Shown here: piece after piece, positions 36,088-45,329 of the stretch
How positions within the stretch are numbered: the stretch's first letter is position 1
Layout of the letters: every line of letters begins with the position of its first letter
Assembly (NCBI RefSeq): GCF_016587415.1
Contig: NZ_BNJI01000003.1
Span: 806,001-870,000, forward strand
From: Ktedonobacter sp. SOSP1-85
Lineage (GTDB): Bacteria; Chloroflexota; Ktedonobacteria; Ktedonobacterales; Ktedonobacteraceae
Length of the DNA stretch: 64,000 nucleotides
Reading direction: 5' to 3'
Program-made: the position numbers and the translations under genes
Notes under the pieces: model-generated
The model's input: only the letters and a program-made list of their open reading frames with translations
Told to the model about the DNA's origin: nothing
Database searches by the model: none

Positions 36088-36116
36088 AACATGTAGCAGA
36101 GCGCATAAGCGCTTGA

Positions 36117-36130
36117 TGACATCGTTGTCA
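36117..36130. promoter_or_regulatory. LacI operator O3 (TGACATCGTTGTCA)
   Basis: Identical to O2, 43 bases downstream, in the leader of the first permease gene. Confidence 0.72.
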
Positions 36131-36253
36131 TTACTATTAAACCAGAATGGCATACACTTGTAAAGTGCCAGGTGATCAATGAATGATGCACCTGTAGAAT
36201 TGTTATTTTTAGAATTGTTACTGCGCTGATTCAAAGAGGTGATCAACTTGGAT

Positions 36254-37258
36254 ATGAGCGTTCACCAGGAAACAGCAGGCGTGCGAGACGATGCTATTGC
36301 AACGCAGCAACAGGCAAAGAAAGCTCCACAGAAGCAAGGAGGCAGACAAAGCGCTCTACGTCGTAGGCGCTGGAGTGGGAGAGAGACCCTGGCGGGTTAT
36401 CTCTTTATTCTCCCCTCTATCATTGGCTTCATGGTCTTTGTCCTGTACCCACTCGTGACCTCAGTGTACTATTCATTGACAAAGTGGGATGGCGTCACAA
36501 CCCCGGTTTTCGTCGGCCTGAAAAACTATATTTACATCTTTACCAAAGACCCATCGTTCATTCCCACGCTCAAAGCCACGGGCCTCTTTGCCCTGCTGAG
36601 CGTTCCCTCGTCGCTGATTCTAGGCTTGTTACTGGCGGTTCTTCTCAATCGCAACCTACCAGGCATCAAGTTATTTCGCACGGCCTTGTACCTACCAGCG
36701 ATTCTTCCCGCCATCGCGACCCTGACGCTGTGGAAGTTTATCTACAATCCGCAGATCGGCCTGGCAAACCAGGTTTTGAGCTTCTTACACCTGCCCACAA
36801 GTACCTGGCTCTCCAGCTACACCATGGCACTTCCTGCCATCGTCATCACTGGCCTCTGGGGCATTGGTAGCACAATGATTATCTTCCTTTCGGGCCTACA
36901 GGCGGTTCCCAAGGAGATTTATGAGGCAGCAAAGATCGATGGCGCGGGTTCTCTCAGGCTCTTCTGGCATACAACCCTTCCTATGATCAGTCCAATCATC
37001 TTCTTACAGCTTATCCTGCAAATCTTTGGCGCGTTACAAGCGTTTAACCAGTTCAACATCCTTCCCGGTCCCGGCTTCTCCACTGAAGTGCTGATGGTCC
37101 ATATCTATCACACTGGCTTCGGTAGTATCAGCCAGTTCCCGCAGATTGGCTATGCCACGGCAGAGGTCTGGATACTGTTCTTTCTGATCATGCTTGTGAC
37201 GATCTTCACTTTCCGCTTTTCATCGATGTGGGTGTATGAAGAAAATAGCGTAGATTAA
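36254..37258 (+). CDS. ABC sugar transporter permease, MalF/UgpA type
   Basis: The protein is about 334 residues with a basic 45-residue start and six transmembrane helices. The cytoplasmic EAA loop that contacts the ATPase is clear: EAAKIDGAGSLRLFWHTTLP (about 233-252). It forms a heterodimer with the permease at 37459. The ATG at 36254 is taken with GAGGTGATC about 10 bases upstream; TTG at 36248 or GTG at 36239 are alternatives. No ATPase gene is present, so a shared MsmK/UgpC-type subunit from elsewhere is likely. Confidence 0.93.
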   Translation: MSVHQETAGVRDDAIATQQQAKKAPQKQGGRQSALRRRRWSGRETLAGYLFILPSIIGFMVFVLYPLVTSVYYSLTKWDGVTTPVFVGLKNYIYIFTKDPSFIPTLKATGLFALLSVPSSLILGLLLAVLLNRNLPGIKLFRTALYLPAILPAIATLTLWKFIYNPQIGLANQVLSFLHLPTSTWLSSYTMALPAIVITGLWGIGSTMIIFLSGLQAVPKEIYEAAKIDGAGSLRLFWHTTLPMISPIIFLQLILQIFGALQAFNQFNILPGPGFSTEVLMVHIYHTGFGSISQFPQIGYATAEVWILFFLIMLVTIFTFRFSSMWVYEENSVD

Positions 37259-37458
37259 AGGCGCTCTCTGCAAGCGCAGAGCCAGGGATTAAGCACACAT
37301 TTACTTCTTCTGCGAAAACCCTGAGCACGCTTGCCCCGAATGGGGGAAGCGCTAGTCACGTCAGTGACGTTGGGTTTCGGAATAAGATCTTAGTAACACA
37401 TATACATGCATCACACATCGTATAAGAGGATTTTTGCGCTCAAAAAGGGGTTGAATGT

Positions 37459-38364
37459 ATGAGCTTGAGCATCAATAGGAACAGTAAGGTGACCCCCAAG
37501 GCCAAACGGGCGGTCAGGTATGACAAGATCACCGGCAACATCATCTGGTACATCTTTGTCATTGGCCTCTCAGCGGCAATGCTTCTTCCATTGCTATGGA
37601 TGATTACTGTCGCTTTGAAGAGCAATAGCGATATCTATCACATACCACCCGAATTCTGGCCCAAAGAGTTCCACTTTGAGAACTTTATCCTGGGGCCTGC
37701 GAGCATTAACTTCGCTCGCCTCTTCTCGAACACTGTTATCGTGAGTGTCTTGAGCACCTCCGGCTCGGTCATCAGTTCCATGCTCGTGGGCTATGGGCTC
37801 TCACGTATTCGCTTCCCCGGACGCAAACTCTGGTTCTACCTATTTGTGGGAAGTATGATGTTGCCTGGCATTGTGGGCCTGATCCCGCTCTTCCACATGT
37901 ATTCCGACCTGGGTTGGTACGATACCTGGCTACCGCTCATCGTGCCATCTTTCCTGGGTAATCCGCTCTTTATCTTCCTGGCACGCCAGTATTATATGAG
38001 CATTCCTACCTCGCTCGACGAGGCCGCACGCCTGGATGGCGCGAACCACTGGACCATCTTTACCCAAATCATGATCCCACTCACGCGCCCGGTCTGGATC
38101 ACTATGATCATTATGGCCTTCACGCTTTCGTGGAACGACTATCTCAATCCCCTGGTCTATCTCTACTCCGATGACAAATGGACATTGTCGCTGGGTATGG
38201 CAACCCTATCCGGGGCCTTCGCGGGCGTAGCAACGACAAAGTGGAATCTGTATATGGCGTCTAACTTGCTCTACATGTTGCCGCCATTGATCATCTTCTT
38301 CTTCGCCCAGCGCTACTTCATGCAAGGTCTGGGGGCTCTGGGAGGCTCTGCCCGCGATAAGTAA
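37459..38364 (+). CDS. ABC sugar transporter permease, MalG/UgpE type
   Basis: This 301-residue permease has six helices and EAA loop EAARLDGANHWTIFTQIMIP (about 195-214), ending in the MalG-like FFAQRYFMQGLGALGGSARDK tail. It follows the first permease after a 200-base gap that contains a small hairpin (about 37330-37352). It is the partner subunit of the importer. Confidence 0.94.
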   Translation: MSLSINRNSKVTPKAKRAVRYDKITGNIIWYIFVIGLSAAMLLPLLWMITVALKSNSDIYHIPPEFWPKEFHFENFILGPASINFARLFSNTVIVSVLSTSGSVISSMLVGYGLSRIRFPGRKLWFYLFVGSMMLPGIVGLIPLFHMYSDLGWYDTWLPLIVPSFLGNPLFIFLARQYYMSIPTSLDEAARLDGANHWTIFTQIMIPLTRPVWITMIIMAFTLSWNDYLNPLVYLYSDDKWTLSLGMATLSGAFAGVATTKWNLYMASNLLYMLPPLIIFFFAQRYFMQGLGALGGSARDK

Positions 38365-38415
38365 GCTGCTTCACTGAAAGCATTCAGCGTACCCGGCTCT
38401 TTCGCGTCGAGACGA

Positions 38416-38429
38416 AGACAACGTTGTCA
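38416..38429. promoter_or_regulatory. LacI operator O4 (AGACAACGTTGTCA)
   Basis: A 12-base perfect core palindrome GACAACGTTGTC, 65 bases before the binding-protein gene. It suggests an internal, separately repressed promoter for the abundantly needed binding protein. Confidence 0.7.
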
Positions 38430-38493
38430 TTACGAGTGATAGACCTTCTGGATATTTTTCTATTTTTCTTAATTCAAAGGAGTTTGCATTACA

Positions 38494-39801
38494 ATGACGA
38501 AGAAAAGGATCTTCAAGACATCGATCGTCTTGCTCCTATTGCTGCTCACATCACTGAGCATTGCGGCATGTGGCGGTAGCGATACCGGCAGTGGTCCCAA
38601 AACGGTAACCGTCATGACCTGGGAGACGGTTGACACCAACAAGCTGATCGACCAGGCGCTAGCAGAGTTCATGAAGCAGAACCCGGATATCAAGGTTGAG
38701 CGTGTCCCCTCGCCTAACAGCGATTATGGTCAGAAGCTTAGCTCACTGGTGTTAGCCAAGAAGCTCCCCGACATCTTCTGGGCTGGCAACGACACCGAGC
38801 AGCAGTATGGCGCACAGGGTCTCCTCTATGATTGGAGCAGCCAGGCCCAGCAGAGTTCCAGCGACTTCGATATCAACAAGTTCGCGCCTAACTCGCTGAC
38901 TAACTGGAAGACCAGCGATAAGCTCTACGGTCTGCCCACCCTGATGAACACCTACGGCATCTGGTATAACGAGGACCTGTTCAAGCAGGCTGGTCTCCCC
39001 CTGCCAAAATCTGGCTGGACCTATGACGAGATGTTGCACGACGCCCAGGTCTTGACGCAGAAGGACGGCGGCAAGGTCTCGCGCTATGGTCTGTGGAACA
39101 CACCCGATGATCCCTTCCAAACCAATAACTGCGCTGTCTCCGCTGGTGGTACCTCCTTCGAGGATAAGCTTCTCAGCCCCAGCAGCGTAAACGCCAGCCC
39201 CGAGTTTCTTAATTGCGCCAAAATGTTCGCTACCGCCGTTCAGAATGGTTCTGTCACACCTCCTGGATACAATGTCGATAGCGCACAGGATAGCTTTGTG
39301 GCTGGCAAGATTCCGATGCTCTACAATGGTCAGTGGCTGGCGGCTGGTTTCTTGCAGTCCAAGCCCGGCTTCAAGTATGGCTTCGCACCCCTGCCCCAGG
39401 TGAAGAAGAATGTGCAACTCTACGACGCGGTTGGCATCGCCTCGCCCACATATGTGAAGAATCCCGACGCGACCTGGAAAGTCATGCAGTTCCTGGCCTC
39501 CAAAGCCTGGGAGACGGTCCTGCCTGGCTCGCCTGTCGCGCCCGCGGCCTATGTCCCTTCTTCGACACCTTACTTCGATACGCTGAAGAAAGATGACCTG
39601 AGCTCGGTCTCCGACTCGGTAAACTATATCCTGAACACACCTGATAAAGTGGGCATCCGCTTTGTCGCGCCTTGGTCCTCCAAAGCCACCGATGTCATTA
39701 CCGCCAACTGGAACGACATCCTGCTTGGCAAAAAGCCTCTTGAGAGCGGCACCCAGCAGATGGTGCAACAGCTCAACGATGTAATTAAATCAAACCAGTA
39801 A
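38494..39801 (+). CDS. Sugar-binding lipoprotein of the ABC importer
   Basis: This 435-residue extracellular solute-binding protein (family 1) has a lipoprotein signal (LLLLLTSLSIAACGG, lipid-attached Cys at about 28). The core contains VTVMTWETVDTNKLIDQALAEF, FWAGNDTEQQYGAQGLLYD and GLPTLMNTYGIWYNEDLFKQAG, typical of carbohydrate binders. It delivers an oligosaccharide to the two permeases upstream. The neighbouring GH76 and GH125 enzymes suggest a mannooligosaccharide ligand; that is inference. Confidence 0.94.
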   Translation: MTKKRIFKTSIVLLLLLLTSLSIAACGGSDTGSGPKTVTVMTWETVDTNKLIDQALAEFMKQNPDIKVERVPSPNSDYGQKLSSLVLAKKLPDIFWAGNDTEQQYGAQGLLYDWSSQAQQSSSDFDINKFAPNSLTNWKTSDKLYGLPTLMNTYGIWYNEDLFKQAGLPLPKSGWTYDEMLHDAQVLTQKDGGKVSRYGLWNTPDDPFQTNNCAVSAGGTSFEDKLLSPSSVNASPEFLNCAKMFATAVQNGSVTPPGYNVDSAQDSFVAGKIPMLYNGQWLAAGFLQSKPGFKYGFAPLPQVKKNVQLYDAVGIASPTYVKNPDATWKVMQFLASKAWETVLPGSPVAPAAYVPSSTPYFDTLKKDDLSSVSDSVNYILNTPDKVGIRFVAPWSSKATDVITANWNDILLGKKPLESGTQQMVQQLNDVIKSNQ

Positions 39802-39833
39802 GTTTGAGTGGTAAATTCACGTAGTTCGTCGAT

Positions 39834-39931
39834 GTAGGGTCCATGCTGGCATGGACTGCCGAGGCCCGCAGGCCGATACCCGAGCGCAAGCAGATCGCTT
39901 CGCTCGGAGTCCACGCCAGCATGGACCCTAC
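39834..39931. repeat. GTAGGGTCC palindromic element, copy 2
   Basis: Arms starting GTAGGGTCCATGCTGGCATG (39834 on) and ending CATGGACCCTAC (to 39931) pair with one mismatch; the loop matches copy 1 at 9267-9364 in many positions (GAGG...CGCAG.CCGA, GCTTCGCTCGG). The sequences outside (GGTAAATTCAC and GAATTCACC) also tend to pair, extending the stem. It lies 30 bases past the binding-protein stop. Confidence 0.85.
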
Positions 39932-39953
39932 AGATGTTATGAATTCACCATTT

Positions 39954-39992
39954 AGTAGCCGCGTACGCAAGTAGCGGGTGTACGCGGCTACT
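39954..39992. repeat. 13-bp inverted repeat upstream of GH76
   Basis: Arms 39954-39966 and 39980-39992 are perfect with a 13-base loop. It lies 60 bases before the GH76 start. It may regulate or be part of the compound repeat just upstream. Confidence 0.5.
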
Positions 39993-40052
39993 GGTTGTAA
40001 TATGAGCGCCCAGGACGATTGGTGTTCTTTGGATAACAACAAGGAGGTTGGT

Positions 40053-42011
40053 ATGTTCACGCAACGCTTTCGCGGCCAGGTCATAGGTATAATAGTGCTC
40101 TTCTGTCTTCTTAGCGCGAGTCTGGGAGTAGCTCTCGACACACACCAGGCCAGGGCGGCTGGTGACTACCGCTCATATGCCAATAGCAGTGCGGCTACGC
40201 TTCAGAGCTGGTATAACAGTTCAAATGGCCTCTTCAATAGCACTGGCTGGTGGAACTCGGCCAACGCGCTGGGAGCTATCATCGACTACTCATCAAACAC
40301 AGGTTCAACGGCCTATACGGGCGATATCGCGACGACTTATAGTAAAAACTCGAGCGGTAACTTCCTCAACAACTACTATGATGATGAGGGCTGGTGGGGC
40401 TTAACCTGGGTCAAGGCCTATGACCTTACCAGCAATAGCAGCTATCTAAGCATGGCCAAAACCATCTTTTCCGACATGGCTGGCGGCTGGGATAGCACCT
40501 GCGGAGGCGGTGTGTGGTGGAGCAAGGATCGCACCTACAAGAACGCTATTCCCAATGAACTTTTTCTCGCGCTCGCCACAAAACTACACCAGCGCACCTC
40601 TGGCGATAGTGGCAGCGGCAGCTACATCGACTGGGCCAATCGCGAGTGGAGCTGGTTCAACAGCAGTGGCATGATTAACGGTTCCAATCTGGTCAATGAC
40701 GGCCTGGATAGCTCATGCTACAATAATGGTCAGACGACCTGGACCTATAATCAAGGCGTGATCCTGGGTGGCTTAACCGATATGTATAAAATCACCAATG
40801 ACTCGTCCTATCTTAGCAAGGCTGAAGCCATCGCCGATGCGGCAACAGGGACGTTGGTGAATAATGGTATACTTAAGGAGTCTTGTGAGCCTTCAAGTTG
40901 TGGTGGCGATGGTCCACAGTTCAAGGGCGTCTTTATGCGCAACTTGGGCTATCTCTACAGCAATGACAACAAGCAGGCGTACAAGAACTTTATTACGCAA
41001 AACGTGGACTCGATCTGGAATAATGATCACAATGGTTCCAACCAGTTGGGCCTGATGTGGTACGGACCTTTTGATAGCGCCGATGCCGCGCGCCAGAGCT
41101 CGGCACAGGATGCACTCAACGCCGCTATCCCATTCAGTACCAGTAGCGGTACCAGCAATGTCGCGCTCAATAAAACCGCCACCGCTGACAGCTCTTGTAG
41201 CTCATCGGAGACGCCTAACAAGGCCGTTGATGGCAGTGTGACTAATGACAGCAAGTGGTGCTCGGGTGGAACTGGTGGTCAGTACTGGCTGCGCCTTGAC
41301 CTGGGAGCCAGCTACGCCATCAGCAGTTTTACTGTGAAGCACGCGGGAGCGGGCGGCGAGAATACCGCCTGGAACACACGCGACTTCAACATTCAACTGA
41401 GCAACGATGGCTCCAACTGGAGCACAGTTGTCAATGTAACCGGGAATACGGCCAGCATCACGACGCATTCCATCAGCACAACAACCGCGCGCTATGTGAA
41501 GCTGAACATTACCAATCCACAGAGCGATCCTAACTATATCGCGGCTCGCATCTACGAGCTAGAGGTATATGCTACAAGCGTCACCAGCAATGTCGCGCTC
41601 AATAAAACGGCTACCGCTAATAACTCCTGCACCTCATCAGAGACGCCCAATAAAGCGGTCGATGGTAGTGTAACCAATGATAGCAAGTGGTGCGCCGGAG
41701 CAACTAGCGGTCAGTACTGGCTACGCGTTGATCTAGGAGCCAACTATGCCATTAGCAGTTTCACCGTGAAGCACGCCGGGGCAGGTGGAGAGAATACCGC
41801 CTGGAACACGCGCGACTTTAACATTCAGCTTAGTACGGATGGCTCCAACTGGAGCACGGTCGTCAACGTGAGTGGTAACACTTCCAGCATTACCACTCAC
41901 CCTATCAGCACCACGACTGCGCGCTACGTAAAGTTGAACATTACCAATCCACAGACAGATCCCAATACCGTCGCGGCTCGTATCTATGAACTGGAGGTAT
42001 ATGGGAGCTAA
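40053..42011 (+). CDS. Secreted GH76 alpha-1,6-mannanase with two F5/8C (CBM32-like) domains
   Basis: The protein is about 652 residues with a signal peptide (IGIIVLFCLLSASLGVALDTHQARA). The GH76 domain (about 35-365) shows WWNSANALGAIIDY and YDDEGWWGLTWVKAYDLT, where the Asp pair (about 107-108) is catalytic in endo-alpha-1,6-mannanases acting on fungal mannan backbones. Two discoidin-like domains follow (about 368-508 and 512-652), nearly identical to each other (KAVDGSVTNDSKWC, AISSFTVKHAGAGGENTAWN in both). The ATG at 40053 has AAGGAGG upstream. It belongs with the GH125 gene and the importer. Confidence 0.92.
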   Translation: MFTQRFRGQVIGIIVLFCLLSASLGVALDTHQARAAGDYRSYANSSAATLQSWYNSSNGLFNSTGWWNSANALGAIIDYSSNTGSTAYTGDIATTYSKNSSGNFLNNYYDDEGWWGLTWVKAYDLTSNSSYLSMAKTIFSDMAGGWDSTCGGGVWWSKDRTYKNAIPNELFLALATKLHQRTSGDSGSGSYIDWANREWSWFNSSGMINGSNLVNDGLDSSCYNNGQTTWTYNQGVILGGLTDMYKITNDSSYLSKAEAIADAATGTLVNNGILKESCEPSSCGGDGPQFKGVFMRNLGYLYSNDNKQAYKNFITQNVDSIWNNDHNGSNQLGLMWYGPFDSADAARQSSAQDALNAAIPFSTSSGTSNVALNKTATADSSCSSSETPNKAVDGSVTNDSKWCSGGTGGQYWLRLDLGASYAISSFTVKHAGAGGENTAWNTRDFNIQLSNDGSNWSTVVNVTGNTASITTHSISTTTARYVKLNITNPQSDPNYIAARIYELEVYATSVTSNVALNKTATANNSCTSSETPNKAVDGSVTNDSKWCAGATSGQYWLRVDLGANYAISSFTVKHAGAGGENTAWNTRDFNIQLSTDGSNWSTVVNVSGNTSSITTHPISTTTARYVKLNITNPQTDPNTVAARIYELEVYGS

Positions 42012-42104
42012 TAAGAGACCTGAAGATCATCAATTGCTGCACCACGCGCGGCTAGACAATTCTTAGCGTGGAAAGGTTTGGGAAATTTTTAATAATTAAC
42101 TCTC

Positions 42105-42141
42105 GGGAGTACAGGGACGTGCTTGCGGCTCCTGTACTCCC
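42105..42141 (+). terminator. Hairpin between GH76 and GH125
   Basis: Arms GGGAGTACAGG (42105-42115) and CCTGTACTCCC (42131-42141), 15-base loop, then TTT. It may attenuate rather than fully stop transcription into GH125. Confidence 0.6.
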
Positions 42142-42185
42142 TTTCGCGTCCACATGCATTCTATCAGGAAGGAAATCCACGAAAC

Positions 42186-43469
42186 GTGTACCATTATCCA
42201 GCAATCGCAGCCCTGATCGAAGATGTAAAACAGCAGCTTGTCAGTTATCCCCAATTGCGCGATATGTTCACACAGTGCTATCCAAACACTCTGGAGACCA
42301 CTGTTGAGTTACTCGACGATGACACGACCTTTGTGATGACGGGCGATATTCCCGCGATGTGGTTGCGCGACTCCTCAGCCCAGGTCAACCCTTATATCCC
42401 CCTGGCAAGAGAGGACGCGGCTCTACAACGCATGTTGCGTGGACTTATACAGCGCCAGGCACAATATATTTTACGCGACCCCTATGCCAATGCCTTTAAC
42501 CGCGAAGCAAACGGCCAGGGCCATAAAGGCGATACTCCGCCCGCAGGCCCCTGGGTCTGGGAGCGCAAGTACGAGCTTGACTCGCTCTGCTACCCCATTA
42601 AACTCTGCTATAGTTACTGGCGCCATACAGGCGATACCAGCACTTTTAATGAGACCATCAATGCCATGTTGCGCAAGATTATTGAAATTATGCGCATTGA
42701 GCAACAACATGATACACACTCAACCTATTCCTTTGAGCGCCCAGATCCGTTACTGCCATCCGATACCCTACCCTTCCAGGGACACGGTACACGCACCAAT
42801 TTTACCGGCATGGTCTGGTCGGGCTTCAGACCTAGCGATGATGCCTGTAGGTTTGGGTATTTGATTCCCGCCAATATGTTTGCCGTAGTCGTCCTGGGGT
42901 ATACCTGCGAGATCGCACGCGAGGTCTACCAGGACGAGGAACTGGCCCAGGCAGCCGAGGCGTTGTGCCAGGAGATTGACTTCGGCATTCAGACGTATGG
43001 CATCGTTGAGCATCCACGCCACGGGCGCATCTATGCCTATGAGACTGATGGTTACGGCAATTACAACCTGATGGATGACGCCAATGTTCCCAGCCTGCTC
43101 GCTATTCCCTACCTCGGCTATCGGCCTGTCGATGATATGCTCTACCAGAACACACGCCGCTTCGTGCTCAGCCCCGATAATCCATACTACTTTACAGGCA
43201 AACATGCCAGTGGCGTTGGCAGCCCCCACACACCTGGGGGCTATATCTGGCACATCGCCCTCAGTATCCAGGGCCTCACCAGTAACGATCCAGCCGAGCA
43301 AGAAGAGATCATCCGCATGTTAGTTAACACCACCGCCGAGACCAACTATATGCACGAGAGCTTCCACCCGGACAAGCCCCAGCGCTATACCCGCTCCTGG
43401 TTTGCCTGGGCCAACAGCCTCTTCGGCGAGTTCGTCCTCGCCTATGTGAAAAACGCCCTGAGAGTATAG
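42186..43469 (+). CDS. GH125 exo-alpha-1,6-mannosidase
   Basis: This 427-residue protein (former DUF1237) matches GH125, inverting exo-alpha-1,6-mannosidases. Signature blocks are TGDIPAMWLRDSSAQVNPYIPLA, WERKYELDSLCYPIKLCYSYW, GMVWSGFRPSDDACRFGYLIPANMF and YTRSWFAWANSLFGEF. No signal peptide is visible, so it should trim imported mannooligosaccharides in the cytoplasm after GH76 cuts outside. The GTG at 42186 is chosen because GGAAGG precedes it and homology starts there; the frame continues upstream into the hairpin. Confidence 0.9.
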   Translation: MYHYPAIAALIEDVKQQLVSYPQLRDMFTQCYPNTLETTVELLDDDTTFVMTGDIPAMWLRDSSAQVNPYIPLAREDAALQRMLRGLIQRQAQYILRDPYANAFNREANGQGHKGDTPPAGPWVWERKYELDSLCYPIKLCYSYWRHTGDTSTFNETINAMLRKIIEIMRIEQQHDTHSTYSFERPDPLLPSDTLPFQGHGTRTNFTGMVWSGFRPSDDACRFGYLIPANMFAVVVLGYTCEIAREVYQDEELAQAAEALCQEIDFGIQTYGIVEHPRHGRIYAYETDGYGNYNLMDDANVPSLLAIPYLGYRPVDDMLYQNTRRFVLSPDNPYYFTGKHASGVGSPHTPGGYIWHIALSIQGLTSNDPAEQEEIIRMLVNTTAETNYMHESFHPDKPQRYTRSWFAWANSLFGEFVLAYVKNALRV

Positions 43470-43495
43470 GCGTTGAACATGCCCAACCTATATCC

Positions 43496-43556
43496 AAATT
43501 GTAGAGATACAGCCGGGGTGAGCCCAGGGCTCACCCCGGCTGTATCTCTACAATTT
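43496..43556. terminator. 30-bp perfect palindrome between convergent genes
   Basis: Arms 43496-43525 and 43527-43556 around one central base; A and T runs at its ends give a U tract for both directions. It ends at the base before the stop of the convergent gene, a likely bidirectional terminator. Confidence 0.9.
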
Positions 43557-44918
43557 TTAATTCCAGCCGAAGACAAAGGATGGTCGCGTAGGAAAGAGCG
43601 CCTTAAGCAAGAGCCTGGCCTCATTACTTACCCAGATATCGGGAAACACGTGGCGAAGTTTCTCAATGCTGCGGTGACCAAAGAGGACCTGTAAGAAGAC
43701 CAGCGGCGGGAAACTGGCGCTCGGGTCGGCGCCATAGATTGGTGTGCGCCAGGGCTCCACGGCAACGAGGCGCCCCTGCTCAAAGCGCATGCACAGGCCA
43801 TCACGGTAGAAATCAAGCTTGAGATCGCCTGTATAACCTGCGACGGGTGAAGCCGCCAGGCGCTTCTCAAGCGCGGGCGCGATATGCATGAGAAAGGCTG
43901 GCAGATCCTTCACCCGAACATACCAGGCATAGGGAGGCTCAGTGGGATGGTCCAATACCTCGCCCAGCACGTCATGAACCGGGTGGGTCGTGCCAAGAGA
44001 GAAGCTGATCTCCTGGAGAGCGGGAGTATCAGGCCGGCTCGTTTCCATGGCGAGGCCATAGCTACGTAGTGCTCGCAGCAGAGGGGGCATAGCACTCTGC
44101 ATATTTATCCCAGGGGCAAACTCCAGCAGCCAGACCCCCAGCACCTTGCCCCGGCGAGAGGCATCACAGGCCACAAAACCCACTGCCTCTCCAGAGGTAT
44201 CCACTATGACCTGGAAGTTAAAGGTATGCCTCAGTTGGGGATGCTTTTTCCAGGTTTCAATCTCATAGTGCCACAATGTGCGTGTGCTATCCGAGACCAT
44301 GCTACTGGCCTGACGCTGGTTATAGAGCGCCTCGATCAGGGGAATATCCTCGACTGCGGCGGCGCGCAAGGTGAATGGTTCAGGCTCACCCTCCCTGGCC
44401 TCTGGTATTAACACGATTGGAGTGGCGCGCCTATCCTCTAATTCAAGCGCATATTCATAGCCAAACTGGCGATAGAAATAAGCGATACCAGTAATGGCCT
44501 GGAGCAGGTCTCCTTCAGCCTCGCTGCGCGCATGAAACATCTCAAAGAGCGCACGCACAAGCCCGCGATGGCGATAGGTGGGATCGGTTGCCACGCACTC
44601 AGGACGTCCAACGCTAAAGGGAATCCCTTCATACGTCCAGGTATGCTTCCACAGACAGGTCATGGCAACAACGGGATTTCCATCCTTACTCGTATCCTCG
44701 ACAATACCAAAATCAGTGGGTCCCATCAGGGGATAATGACCACTCATGTACGTGCGAATACTCCTCATAGCACCTGTATTGAGTGGAGCATCAGCTTTAT
44801 CGCGATGAACCATCCCATACAGCATCGCGATACGCTCAGTATCCTCAACCGTGGACCAGCGAAGTACTAGCCCGGCGCCTAAATCGCGATGATATGAGTG
44901 ATGAATAGCTTCTTGCAT
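43557..44918 (-). CDS. Eis-like GNAT acetyltransferase with SCP2-like C-terminus
   Basis: The protein is about 453 residues with two GNAT domains and a C-terminal sterol-carrier-like domain, as in the Eis/enhanced-intracellular-survival family. The acetyl-CoA loop is VATDPTYRHRGLVRALFEMF (about 118-137). Eis proteins acetylate amines such as aminoglycosides, but the substrate here is unknown. The ATG at 44918 follows AGAGGAG; an upstream ATG at 44963 lacks a site. The stop codon touches a 30-bp palindrome. Confidence 0.82.
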   Translation of the reverse strand: MQEAIHHSYHRDLGAGLVLRWSTVEDTERIAMLYGMVHRDKADAPLNTGAMRSIRTYMSGHYPLMGPTDFGIVEDTSKDGNPVVAMTCLWKHTWTYEGIPFSVGRPECVATDPTYRHRGLVRALFEMFHARSEAEGDLLQAITGIAYFYRQFGYEYALELEDRRATPIVLIPEAREGEPEPFTLRAAAVEDIPLIEALYNQRQASSMVSDSTRTLWHYEIETWKKHPQLRHTFNFQVIVDTSGEAVGFVACDASRRGKVLGVWLLEFAPGINMQSAMPPLLRALRSYGLAMETSRPDTPALQEISFSLGTTHPVHDVLGEVLDHPTEPPYAWYVRVKDLPAFLMHIAPALEKRLAASPVAGYTGDLKLDFYRDGLCMRFEQGRLVAVEPWRTPIYGADPSASFPPLVFLQVLFGHRSIEKLRHVFPDIWVSNEARLLLKALFPTRPSFVFGWN

Positions 44919-45038
44919 GAAATTCTCCTCTGTAATATGCAACATGGGGACAGCATGATACAACCAGGCAAAAAAAGCCCGGCAGGAAGCCCGTGAGGAT
45001 CAATGTCAGGAATCTACAGTGTGCAGAGATGAAAAAAG

Positions 45039-45188
45039 CTAACGGCTATTGCTCAGCAGCGGAGACACCTGGCCTGCAAAAGAGCGCAATGATCCCTTGG
45101 GCCGGGAGTGAGTGGGTTTATGACGAAGTGAGGGGATGAAGGACACGACCAGGTAGAGGTACCGCGCAAGGTAATGTGGAAAGCGCAT
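45039..45188 (-). CDS. Possible 49-residue small protein
   Basis: A short frame beginning MRFPHYLARYLYLVVSFIPS and ending in a basic Ser-rich tail. An unusually good ribosome site (AAGGAGAGG, four to six bases upstream) and a hydrophobic N-terminal segment argue for translation. There is no homology I can recognise, and it may be chance. Confidence 0.4.
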   Translation of the reverse strand: MRFPHYLARYLYLVVSFIPSLRHKPTHSRPKGSLRSFAGQVSPLLSNSR

Positions 45189-45303
45189 ACATCCTCTCCT
45201 TTTCTTGATCGTGCATACGTGTGCCATTGAGGATCAATCTTTTTCTGGCACACATCAACTATACAGGCTAATAACGGCGATTGTCAAGGAGACGATTCGG
45301 AAA

Positions 45304-45329
45304 CAGCGGGATGGCGTTTCATCCCGCTG
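45304..45329. terminator. Small hairpin CAGCGGGAT / ATCCCGCTG
   Basis: Nine-base perfect arms with an eight-base loop followed by CTTGT. It resembles a weak terminator, with no obvious plus-strand gene before it. Confidence 0.4.

Noticed and set aside
37300..37458. A missing ATPase gene or fragment between the two permeases
   Set aside because: The 200-base gap holds only a small hairpin and leader sequence, with no Walker motif in any frame.
38752..39768. A 338-residue minus-strand frame opposite the sugar-binding protein
   Set aside because: It is a shadow of a strongly supported gene; composition and lack of family motifs argue against it.
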